In this document: positions 1 to 7,297 of the stretch, in pieces
Numbering within the stretch: the stretch's first letter is position 1
Layout of the letters: every line of letters starts with the position of its first letter
Source of the DNA: JBLKSS01 sp047607725
GTDB lineage: Bacteria > Pseudomonadota > Gammaproteobacteria > Enterobacterales > Enterobacteriaceae
Reading direction: 5' to 3'
Assembly (NCBI RefSeq): GCF_047607725.1
Contig: NZ_JBLKSS010000144.1
Span: forward strand, 1 to 14,022
Length of the DNA: 14,022 bases
Position numbers and translations under genes: made by a program
Notes under the pieces: model-generated
Database searches by the model: none
Seen by the model: only the letters and a program-made list of their open reading frames with translations
What the model was told of the DNA's origin: nothing

Positions 1-139
1 CATCGCCGGATTATCCATGATCTGACAGCCGTCCCTTATAGGATGCGGGTTCACTAGGCATCGTAGTGGAACATATTCTTACCGGGCCATACAACAAACC
101 CACCAATAATTCAAGACGTCCTCCACGGGGCGCTTACAT
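1..139. other. Unrecognised sequence upstream of the ybiT remnant
   Basis: No gene can be supported here. A full ybiT would need roughly 290 further codons upstream of the recognisable part. Instead the ybiT frame loses similarity within about ten codons of position 140 and meets a TAA at 107-109. The segment may be a rearrangement or insertion-sequence scar, or very decayed ybiT. A leftward reading frame enters it from inside ybiT, but it resembles no family I know. Confidence 0.4.
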
Positions 140-865
140 AAGATCAAGCTTGACGAAATCAAAGCCTCCAGCCGGCAAAATCCGTTTATCCGCTTTGAGC
201 AAGAGAAGAAACTGTTTCGCAATGCCCTGCAGGTAGAGCAGGTGACCCAGGGTTTCGAGGCGGCGGCGTCGCTATTTCGCGCCCTGAATATGATGGTGGA
301 GGTGGGTGAGAAAGTGGCGATTCTCGACGCCAACGGTATCGGTAAGACCACTTTGCTCAGAACGCTGATGGGCGAGCTGGCGCCGCAAAGCGGTGAGATA
401 AAATGGTCGGAAAACGCCAATATCGGCTATTACGCCCAGGATCACGCCGCCGAGTTCGCCGAGACGATGACGGTGTTCGACTGAATGAACCAGTGGAAAC
501 AGGCCGGTGACGATGAGCAGGCGGTGCGCGGCATCCTTGGCCGGCTGTTGTTTGGCCAGGATGATATTAAAAAGCCGGTTGGCGTGCTGTCCGGCGGCGA
601 GAAGGGCCGGATGCTGTTTGGCAAGCTGATGATGCAAAAGCCCAATATCTTGCTGATGGACGAGCCCACCAACCATCTGGATATGGAATCCATCGAATCG
701 CTGAACGCCGCCCTTGTGCTGTATCAGGGAACGCTGCTGTTTGTCTCTCATGACCGCGAATTCGTCAGTTCGCTGGCAACGCGGATAGTGGAAATTCTGC
801 GGAACAGGGTGATCGATTTTAGCGGCAACTATGAAGACTACCTGCGCAGTCAGGGTGTGAACTGA
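140..865 (+). pseudogene. ybiT: ybiT remnant: C-terminal half of an ABC-F ATPase, interrupted by TGA
   Basis: ABC-F proteins are soluble tandem ATPases that act on the ribosome. They have no membrane domain. E. coli YbiT is about 530 residues; here only the interdomain linker and second ATPase domain remain. The linker begins near 140 (KIKLDEIKASSRQNPF). It is followed by Walker A (DANGIGKTT), the signature LSGGEKGRM and Walker B (ILLMDEPTNHLD). The end resembles the E. coli C-terminus (FSGNYEDYLRS) and stops with TGA at 863-865. The frame is broken by TGA at 482-484, where the E. coli protein has Trp (TVFEW, then MSQWK), so TGG to TGA is the likely change. An ATG lies directly after it at 485, so a 126-residue piece could in theory be made, but it would lack Walker A. 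The first ATPase domain is absent. Both lesions point to a dead gene. Confidence 0.9.
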
Positions 866-882
866 ATCGGCGATGGCGTTTC

Positions 883-922
883 CCTGCGCGGCCAAGCATG
901 CACTGAACCCGCAAGGGTAATC
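883..922. repeat. 40-bp intergenic direct repeat, copy 1
   Basis: This 40-bp block begins CCTGCGCGGCCAAG and ends GGTAATC. It recurs at 967-1006 with 37 of 40 bases identical, giving an 84-bp period. It lies just after the ybiT stop. The bases between the copies are only vaguely alike. No family is recognised. Confidence 0.8.
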
Positions 923-966
923 TCGCGCGTGGCCGAGGTATAGGATTGCGCCCGCGACGTCATTCA

Positions 967-1006
967 CCTGCGCGGCCAAGCGTGCACCGAACCCGCAAAG
1001 GTAATC
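967..1006. repeat. 40-bp intergenic direct repeat, copy 2
   Basis: Second copy of the 883-922 block. The three differences are transitions (A/G, T/C, G/A). It sits between ybiT and the hairpin before rlmF. It could be a local duplication that has since diverged, or a member of a dispersed repeat family. Confidence 0.8.
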
Positions 1007-1037
1007 ATTGCCGCGACTAAGATTTACCTTATCCCGC

Positions 1038-1066
1038 GCCGGCGTCCCGCATTTGCGGGCGCCGGC
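1038..1066 (+). terminator. GC-rich hairpin between ybiT and rlmF, possible terminator
   Basis: The arms GCCGGCG-T-CCCGC (1038-1050) and GCGGGCGCCGGC (1055-1066) form a 12-bp perfect stem with one bulged T and a 4-base ATTT loop. It is very stable, but only CGTT follows on the + strand, so it is not a classical T-tract terminator. It ends about 21 bases before the rlmF start. It could end ybiT transcription, or be a processing or attenuation structure in the rlmF leader. Confidence 0.45.
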
Positions 1067-1087
1067 CGTTAGCCCAATGAGTTTGCC

Positions 1088-2128
1088 GTGAAAAAATCCG
1101 TTCCGCCCACAGCGGAAAAAACGTCTTTACATCCGCGCAATCGCCACCGTGGCCGCTATGATTTCGCCGCACTGGTGGCCGCTTGTCCGCCGCTGGCCCC
1201 GTTTGTCCGACCGACGCCCGGCGGCACGCCCTCGGTGGATTTCGCCTCGCCGGCGGCGGTGACCATGCTTAACCGCACGCTGTTGCTGCACCATTACGGC
1301 CTTCGTCACTGGGATATCCCCGCCGGGTTTCTCTGCCCACCAGTCCCGGGACGGGCGGATTACCTGCATCACTTGGCGGACCTGCTGGCGGTCGGCAACG
1401 GCGGCAACATTCCGCGCGGTCGGCGAGTGATGCTGCTCGATATCGGCGTCGGCGCCAATTGTATTTATCCCATCATAGGTCATCATGAATACGGCTGGCG
1501 CTTTACCGGTTCGGATATCGATTCGCCGTCGCTGCGCTGGGCGCGACACATCGCCGACATGAATCCGTCGCTGGCGGGCGCGTTGCGCCTGCGTCGACAA
1601 TCCCAGCCGGCGGCTATCTTCAACGGCATCATTGGCGCGGCGGAACGATTCGATGCCACCTTGTGCAATCCGCCGTTTCACGCGTCGGCGCAAGAGGCCG
1701 AGGCCCGCACGCGACGTAAGCTGGTCCAATTGGCACGGTCGACGCAGCGCCGGCGGGAAAGCATCCTAGGTGCGGGGAACCTGGGTGGCGCATCGGGCGA
1801 CGGTTTCCCGGCGCGCCAGACCAACGCGGCGGCGCCCAATTTTGGCGGTCGGCACAATGAACTATGGTATCCAGGCGGCGAGCTGGCGTTTGTCCGCCGT
1901 ACGGTGGTGGAAAGCGGCGCCTATGCGCGTCACTGCCTGTGGTTTACGACGCTTTTGTCGAAGAGCAGCTCGTTAGCGACGCTGTATCGCGCCATCGAGC
2001 AGGCGGGCGCCAGCGCGGTGCGCACGGTGCAAATGGGGCAGGGACAGAAAATCAGCCGTTTTGTCGCCTGGAGTTTTTATGATGCGGCGGGCCAGGCGGA
2101 GTGGGCCGCGCGTCGCTGGCGAGACTGA
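1088..2128 (+). CDS. rlmF: RlmF, 23S rRNA (adenine-1618 N6)-methyltransferase
   Basis: This cytoplasmic SAM-dependent enzyme methylates N6 of A1618 in 23S rRNA. The protein matches E. coli RlmF (YbiN) along its length. An N-terminal SLHPRNRH block is followed by the conserved WDIPAGFLCPPVPGRADY (residues about 75-92). The SAM-binding loop is DIGVGANCIYP (118-128). The catalytic NPPFH motif of amino-methyltransferases is at 194-198, with NFGG at 251-254 and a C-terminal GQGQKISRFVAWSF block. The length is 346 residues against about 308 in E. coli. Most of the excess lies between NPPFH and NFGG: 52 residues here, 26 there, rich in Arg, Gly and Ala. The start is GTG at 1088; no strong ribosome-binding site is visible, and the ATG at 1078 is out of frame. 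It is the only host gene left of gsiC without a stop or frameshift. Whether the insert affects activity is unknown. Confidence 0.9.
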   Translation: MKKSVPPTAEKTSLHPRNRHRGRYDFAALVAACPPLAPFVRPTPGGTPSVDFASPAAVTMLNRTLLLHHYGLRHWDIPAGFLCPPVPGRADYLHHLADLLAVGNGGNIPRGRRVMLLDIGVGANCIYPIIGHHEYGWRFTGSDIDSPSLRWARHIADMNPSLAGALRLRRQSQPAAIFNGIIGAAERFDATLCNPPFHASAQEAEARTRRKLVQLARSTQRRRESILGAGNLGGASGDGFPARQTNAAAPNFGGRHNELWYPGGELAFVRRTVVESGAYARHCLWFTTLLSKSSSLATLYRAIEQAGASAVRTVQMGQGQKISRFVAWSFYDAAGQAEWAARRWRD

Positions 2129-2142
2129 TGGCACGGCGGGTG

Positions 2143-2897
2143 CTAGGGCGCGCCGCACACCTCGCAATCGGGGTGTCGCGGCAACCGCATTTCCCGCAGC
2201 TGCAGCGTCATTGCATCCAACATCAGAAGCTTACCCGCGGGCGATTGCCCGTAATCGGTTAACACCTTGATGGCTTCCATCGCCTGTAGCGCGCCGATGA
2301 TCCCCACCAGCGGCCCCATCCCCCCGCTTCGGCGCAGGTCAGGCTCTCGGCGCCGAATAACCTGCTTAAGCAGCGATAGCAGGGTTCATCCGGTCGATAG
2401 CGAAAGACGCTGATTTGCCTCTCCATCCGGATCGCCGCGCCGGAAATGAGCGGCTGGCGGCGCGGGTAACAGCAGCGGTTGAGCTGTTCGCACGCCGCAA
2501 CGTTATCGGTGCAATCCAGCGCGATATCGCATTCGGCCAGTAGCGCGGACAGCCCGTCATCGTCCAGCACGTCGTCCACCGTGGTCAGCGTGACGTGCGG
2601 GTTTACCGCCGCGAGCGCCTGGCGGGCCGACGCGACTTTCGTTTGGCCGATGCGGTCATCGTTATGCAAGACCTGACGCTACAGATTCGAGAGCGAGACG
2701 GTATCGAAATCCAACAGCACCAACCGGCCAATGCCGGCGGCGGCCAGATACAGCGCCGCCGCGCTGCCCAGCCCGCCCAGGCCGGCGATCAGCGCACCGC
2801 TGGCTTTCAACCGTTCCTGGCCGGCGAAATCGAAGCCGCGCAGCATAATCTGGCGGTTATAGCGCAGCATCTACTGATGACTCAATTCCTCCGCCAC
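2143..2897 (-). pseudogene. moeB: moeB pseudogene, MoaD adenylyltransferase (molybdopterin synthase activation)
   Basis: MoeB adenylates the C-terminus of MoaD so that molybdopterin synthase can be sulfurated. The start is GTG at 2895-2897, with AGGAGG five bases upstream (2902-2907), and the reading begins V-A-E-E-L-S-H-Q as in E. coli. There are three lesions. TAG at 2871-2873 replaces Glu before MLRYNRQI. TAG at 2679-2681 follows DFDTVSLSNL, where E. coli has Gln. A one-base loss near the C6 run at 2320-2325 shifts the frame after the EAG of the conserved EAGVMAPL block. Correcting the shift restores the C-terminus through CEVCG to TAG at 2143-2145. The nucleotide-binding GLGGLG loop, SGAAIRMEGQ-like block and CYRCL motif are visible. 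An ATG at 2870 could restart translation after the first amber, but the second amber remains. The gene follows moeA by 9 bases. Confidence 0.93.
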
Positions 2898-2901
2898 TCT
2901 G

Positions 2902-2907
2902 CCTCCT
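2902..2907 (-). promoter_or_regulatory. Ribosome-binding site of moeB, overlapping the moeA stop codon
   Basis: Read leftward this is AGGAGG, five bases before the GTG at 2897. Its first base is also the last base of the moeA TAA (2907-2909), so moeA and moeB were arranged for translational coupling. The site fixes the GTG, not the later ATG at 2870, as the original moeB start. Confidence 0.7.
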
Positions 2908-4124
2908 TAGCCCTGCAGCAAGGCGTTGAACGGTTCTATTGTCACCCATTCGCCGGCGGCCACGTCGCCGCGCGCCTGCTCCAGCACGATAAAGCAGTTG
3001 GCGCTGGCGAAGGAGCTAAAGACATGGGATCCCTGCAGCCCGGTGGTTTCGACCGCCAGCTCGCCGGCGTCGTCGAGACGGTAGCAGCCGCACTGGAAAT
3101 CCAGGCGGCCGGGGGTTTTGCCGAGCGGCGTGAGCGCGCACGCAGGCGCGGCAGCCCCCCAGACGGGCAATGAGCGGCTGTACCAGCTGATAGAAAGTGA
3201 TCGCCGCCGATACCGGATTACCCGGCAGGCCGCAAAACCAGGCCTGGCCCAGGCGGCCGAAGGCAAAGGGTTTACCGGGCTTCATCGCCAGTTTCCAGAA
3301 ATGAATCTGCCCCAGCTCTTCCAGCATGGTTTTGGTATAGTCCGCTTCGCCGACCGACACGCCGCCGCTGGTGATGAGGAGATCCGCACGGCTGTCCGCC
3401 TGGCGAAACGCTTCGCGCAGGGCGGCGGCATCATCGGCGATAATGCCCAAATCAATGACCTCGCAGCCCAATTTTGTAAGCATCAGCCTGATGGCGAAGC
3501 GATTGGTATCGTGAATCTCCCCGGCGGCCAGCGGCGCGCCGATGGGCCGCAATTCGTCGCCTGTGGAGAACAAGGCCACGCGCAGGCGGCGGCAAACGCG
3601 CACCGAAGCGATGCCCAGGGACGCGAGCAGCGGCAGCTCCGCCACCTGCAACAGCCGGCCCGCCGGCAGCACCTCGTCTCCCCGGCGAATATCATCACCA
3701 CCCGGCGGATATGCTCGCCGGCGGCGGGGGCAACGCTAAACCGCACCCCACGTTCATCGACCTGCGCATATTCCTGCATGATCACCGCTTCAGCGCCCGC
3801 CGGGGTGGGGGCGCCGGTCATGATGCGCAGCACGCTGCCCGCAGGCCAATGGCCGGTGAAGGGGACGCCCGCCAGCGCCCGGCCCGCGACCTGCAGGAGA
3901 GCGCCCGGCGTAAGGTCGGCCAGTCTGACGGCATAGCCCTCCATCGCGGCGTTATCGAACGGCGGGACGTTGACCGGCGACACGATGGGCTCGGCGCTGA
4001 TGCTGCCGCAGGCATCGGTTAACGGCACATTCTCGGTGTCGGCCACCGTGACGGGGTCTACGGCGTCGAGCATAGTGGCCAACGCCTGCTCAAGCGTCAG
4101 CAGAGAAGAAGAGGGGGTAGCCAT
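2907..4124 (-). pseudogene. moeA: moeA pseudogene, molybdopterin molybdenumtransferase
   Basis: MoeA inserts molybdate into adenylylated molybdopterin, the last common step of Moco synthesis. The start is ATG at 4122-4124 with AGGAG a few bases upstream. The first frame reads normally through PPFDNAAMEGYAVRLADL and RIMTGAPTPAGAEAVIMQE to about IRR. A base is then missing near 3701-3706. The second frame resumes at GDDIRRGDEVLPAG and continues through the FSTGDEL, SSGGVSVGEADYTKT-like and GLPGNPVSA blocks. It is lost again near the C6 run at 3155-3160. The third frame gives KTPGRLDFQ, GSHVFSSF and EWVTIEPFNALLQG, then TAA at 2907-2909. The loop before KTPG is also several codons shorter than in E. 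coli. With two shifts, no single product can contain all domains. It is divergent from iaaA, as in E. coli. Confidence 0.93.
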
Positions 4125-4195
4125 GACAACTCCTATAGGCGGCGGGTATTAGCGGATAACCGCCGGGTTCTAAGCGGCCCCTATTATGGCTATGG

Positions 4196-4221
4196 CAGAG
4201 AACCGGATACCAGAGAACCGG
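4196..4221. repeat. Two CAGAGAACCGG direct repeats, 15-bp period
   Basis: CAGAGAACCGG occurs at 4196-4206 and again at 4211-4221, separated by ATAC. It lies about 75-100 bases upstream of the moeA start, where a regulator of the moe operon could bind. No known regulator site is recognised, and a chance duplication is possible. Confidence 0.5.
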
Positions 4222-4324
4222 CCGGCGATGATGCGCTAAGGCTCAGGTCGTGATGCCCGGCGCGCTGGGAGAGCGTCGCGCTCGGGAGCAATATCACCTC
4301 AGTATTAATATCACGTATTTCTAC

Positions 4325-4353
4325 TTTACAGCAGCCAAGCGCGTCCATATAGT
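4325..4353 (+). promoter_or_regulatory. Sigma70-type promoter for the iaaA-gsi operon
   Basis: TTTACA (4325-4330) and TATAGT (4348-4353) are separated by exactly 17 bases, and each matches the consensus at five of six positions. It lies about 125 bases upstream of the iaaA start in an AT-rich segment. It is the best rightward promoter I can see before this operon. Confidence 0.6.
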
Positions 4354-4478
4354 CAAAATCGATAACATGTTAACGTTTGGCCTAGCACCTAATAGCCTGA
4401 ACCGTTATTGTCCGCGGCCCGTGCCGGAACCCTGGCAGGGCGAGCCCATCATTACGTATCGACAGGGTAACCGTTGCA

Positions 4479-5339
4479 ATGAGCAAAGCAGTGATAGCAC
4501 TCCACGGTGGCGCCGGCGCACTGTCGTGTCAGACGATGAGTGCTGAAAAAGAACGCGACTACCGCCAGGCGCTTGACGCTATCACCCGCAGCGGCCAAGC
4601 GATTCTGGCCGACGGCGGCAGCGCTCTGGACGCCGTCACGGAAGCGGGACGGTTGCTTGAGGAGTGCCCGTTGTTCAACGCCGGCACCGGGGCGGTGTTC
4701 ACCCATCAGGGTGCCCATGAACTCGACGCCAGCGTAATGGACGGCCGCAGCCGCGCGGCGGGCGCCGTCTGCAGGGTCAGGCATATTCGTAATCCCATCT
4801 TGGCCGCGCGGGCGGTCATGGAGCACAGCCCCCATGTCATGTTTACCGGCGAGGGCGCGGAACAGTTCGCGTTTAGCCGGGGGCTGGCGCGCGTAGAGAA
4901 CGACTTCTTCTCGACACCTGAAAGGTATCAGCAACTCCAGCGCGCCCTGGCTGCGGACAGCGGCGCGCTGCTCGATCACGACGGGGCGCCCGCCTCGGCG
5001 GACCCTATCGACCCGGATCGGAAATTTGGCACCGTCGGGGCCGTGGCCTGCGATAGCCAGGGGAATCTGGCCGCCGCCACCTCCACCGGCGGAATGACCA
5101 ATAAGCAGGCGGGGCGGGTCGGGGATTCGCCGATCATCGGCGCCGGCTGTTATGCAGATAACGCCACCGTTGCCGTCTCCTGTACCGGCAGCGGTGAAGT
5201 GTTTATCCGCACCGCCGCAGCGCATGAAGTGGCGGCGCTGGTGGCCTATGCCGGCTTGACGCTGGAGCAGGCGGCCACGCGGGTAATATTTGATCAAATC
5301 CTGCCTTTGGGCGGGTCGGGCGGGCTTATTGCGGTGGAT
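4479..5339 (+). pseudogene. iaaA: iaaA, isoaspartyl peptidase/L-asparaginase, C-terminus deleted and fused to gsiA
   Basis: IaaA is an N-terminal-nucleophile hydrolase that cleaves beta-aspartyl dipeptides and is matured by autocleavage before a Thr. The sequence matches E. coli IaaA (about 321 residues) from MSKAVIALHGGAGA to GGSGGLIAVD at residue 287. LLEECPLFNAGTGAVFT, the nucleophile in FGTVGAVA (Thr185) and AAATSTGGMTNK are all present. The last roughly 36 codons, including the conserved LPFNTEGMYRA strand, are missing. Without a stop the frame runs directly into gsiA sequence and ends at 5670-5672, giving a 397-residue chimera. The start ATG follows a weak AGGG about 10 bases upstream. 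The nucleophile survives, but loss of a core C-terminal strand makes activity doubtful. Confidence 0.85.
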
Positions 5340-5375
5340 GCCGCCGCGTCGTTCGCCGGAAACAACGGCGCCCTG

Positions 5376-7297
5376 GAACTGCCGGAGGACCGGGTATTAT
5401 CGGTGCGCAATCTCAGCGTCCAGTTCCAGCGGGAAGGACGGCGTATCGAAGCGGTGCGTAACCTTTCTTTCGACGTCAACCGCGGCGAGACGCTGGCTAT
5501 CGTCGGCGAGTCGGGGTCGGGCAAATCCGTCACGTCGCTGTCGGTCATGCGTCTGGTGGAGCTGGGTGGCGGGCGCATTGAGGGCGGTACGCTGCTGTTC
5601 CGCCGGCGCTCGGGGCAGGTGGTGGATCTGCGCCGACGCTGCGTTCGCTGCGCTGAGCGGATATGGCGATGATTTTCCAGGAGCCGATGACCTTGTTGAA
5701 TCCGGTTTTTCCGGTCGGGGAACAAATAGCGAAATCCCTACGTCTGCACCAGGGCAAGGATCATCGCAGCGCGAGACAAGAAGCGCTGCATATGCTGGAT
5801 TTGGTGCGGATCCCCGAAGCGCGCAATATTCTCGATCGCTACCTGCATCAGCTTTCGGGCGGGATGCGCCAGCGGGTGATGATTGCCATGGCGCTGTCGT
5901 GCCGGCCGGCGCTGCTTATTGCCGATGAGCCCACGACCGCGCTGGATGTCACCATTCAGGCGCAAATCCTGCAGTTGATCCGGCTGCTGCTGCAGGAGAT
6001 GCGCATGGGGGTGATGTTTATTACCCACGATATGGGCGTGGTGGCGGAAATGGCGGATCGGGTGCTGGTGATGTATCAGGGCAATGATGTGGAATCCGCC
6101 GCGGCCAGCGAAGTGTTTCACCGGCCGCGCCATCCCTATACGTAAGCGCTGCTGGCCGCCGTGCCGCGGCTGGGCTCGATGGCGGCCAGCGATTTTCCGG
6201 CGAAATTCCCGCTTCTTCGCGCGGCCCCCACCGTGGAGGCGCCGCCGCCGTCTGTTCCCGATAGGGCGCCCGGTGACGCCGCGGCGCAGACCCTTTGGCC
6301 GCAGGATACGGTTCGCACCGACGGCCGGCCGATACTGGAGGTGCGCAATCTGGTCACGTGCTTCGATATCCGCGGCGGTATTTTCAACCGCATCCAGCGC
6401 CGGGTACACGCGGTGGAAAAGGTCAGCTTTTTCCTCTATCCCGGCGAGACGCTGGGGCTGGTGGGAGAATCCGGCTGCGGTAAATCCACCACCGGCCGCG
6501 CGCTATTGCGTCTGGTGGAAAGCCAGGGCAGCGATATCTTGTTTGATGGCCAGTCCATCAACCGCCTGCACGGTAACGCGTTGCAGCATTTGCGGCGCAA
6601 TATTCAGTTTATTTTCCAAGATTCCTACGCATCACTGGATCCGCGCCTTACGGTAGGCTATTCCATTATGGAACCGCTGCTGGTACACGGCGTGGCGCAG
6701 GGCAAGCAGGCAGAGTTGCGCGTCGCGGCGCTGCTTGAACGTGTCGACCTGTTGCCGGAGCTCGCCGCGCGCTATCCCCATGAATTCTCCGGGGGACAGC
6801 GGCAGCGGATTTGTATCGCCCGCGCGCTGGCCCTTAATCCCAAGGTGGTGATTGCTGACGAATCGGTGTCGGCGCTGGATGTCTCCATCCAGGCCCAGAT
6901 AGTCAATCTGATGCTAGATCTGCAGCGGGAATACGGCATCGCATTTTTATTTATTTCCCATGATATGGCGGTGGTGGAGCGGGTCAGCCACCGGGTGGCG
7001 GTGATGTATTTGGGGCAGATCGTGGAAATCGGTCCGCGCCGGCAGGTCTTCGAGCATCCCAGCCATCCCTATACCCGCAAATTGATGTCCGCGGGACCGG
7101 TGGCCGATCCCGACAGCCGTCGCCGCGATCGCGTGTTACAGGCAGACGAAATCCCCAGCCCCATCCGGGCGCTGGATGATGAACCCGTGGTTGCGCCGCT
7201 CGAGCGGGTGGGCGAGGAACATTATGTCGCCCGCCACGCGATAGGCGGCGCTTACGGTCTTTTCAAGGAGAGAGTAGCGAATGATGCAGCAACATGA
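5376..7297 (+). pseudogene. gsiA: gsiA pseudogene, glutathione importer tandem ATPase
   Basis: GsiA is the two-domain cytoplasmic ATPase of the glutathione ABC importer, about 623 residues in E. coli. Its own start is lost in the fusion with iaaA; similarity begins near ELPEDRVLSVRNL. Domain 1 has Walker A GESGSGKS. The frame is then lost between about 5630 and 5662, where several bases are missing relative to E. coli. It resumes at MAMIFQEPMT (5663) with LSGGMRQRV and LLIADEPTTALD. TAA at 6143-6145 follows HPYT, where E. coli continues RALLAAVP. The same frame then runs open with the whole of domain 2: Walker A GESGCGKST, FSGGQRQRI, IADESVSALD and the C-terminal HPYTRKL block of peptide-importer ATPases. 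It ends at TGA 7295-7297, overlapping the gsiB start. A lone domain-2 piece could be made, but the full protein cannot. Confidence 0.92.

Larger units (their letters stand above)
4125..4478. other. Divergent intergenic region between moeA and iaaA
   Basis: This 354-bp stretch has no supported gene. The moeA Shine-Dalgarno sequence is at its left edge, followed by a short direct repeat (4196-4206 and 4211-4221) and then an AT-richer part holding a rightward promoter (4325-4353). I could not identify a convincing leftward promoter for moeA: a CATAAT-like box at 4183-4188 on the minus strand has no matching upstream hexamer. Confidence 0.6.

Noticed and set aside
272..979. Leftward 235-codon frame across ybiT.
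   Set aside because: It is antisense to clearly homologous ybiT sequence and has no recognisable domain.
3118..3936. Rightward 272-codon frame across moeA.
   Set aside because: It is antisense to three collinear moeA segments and is a high-GC shadow.
4452..5297. Long leftward open frame (281 codons) opposite iaaA.
   Set aside because: It is a codon-bias shadow of iaaA, with low-complexity Gly/Arg/His composition and no family resemblance.
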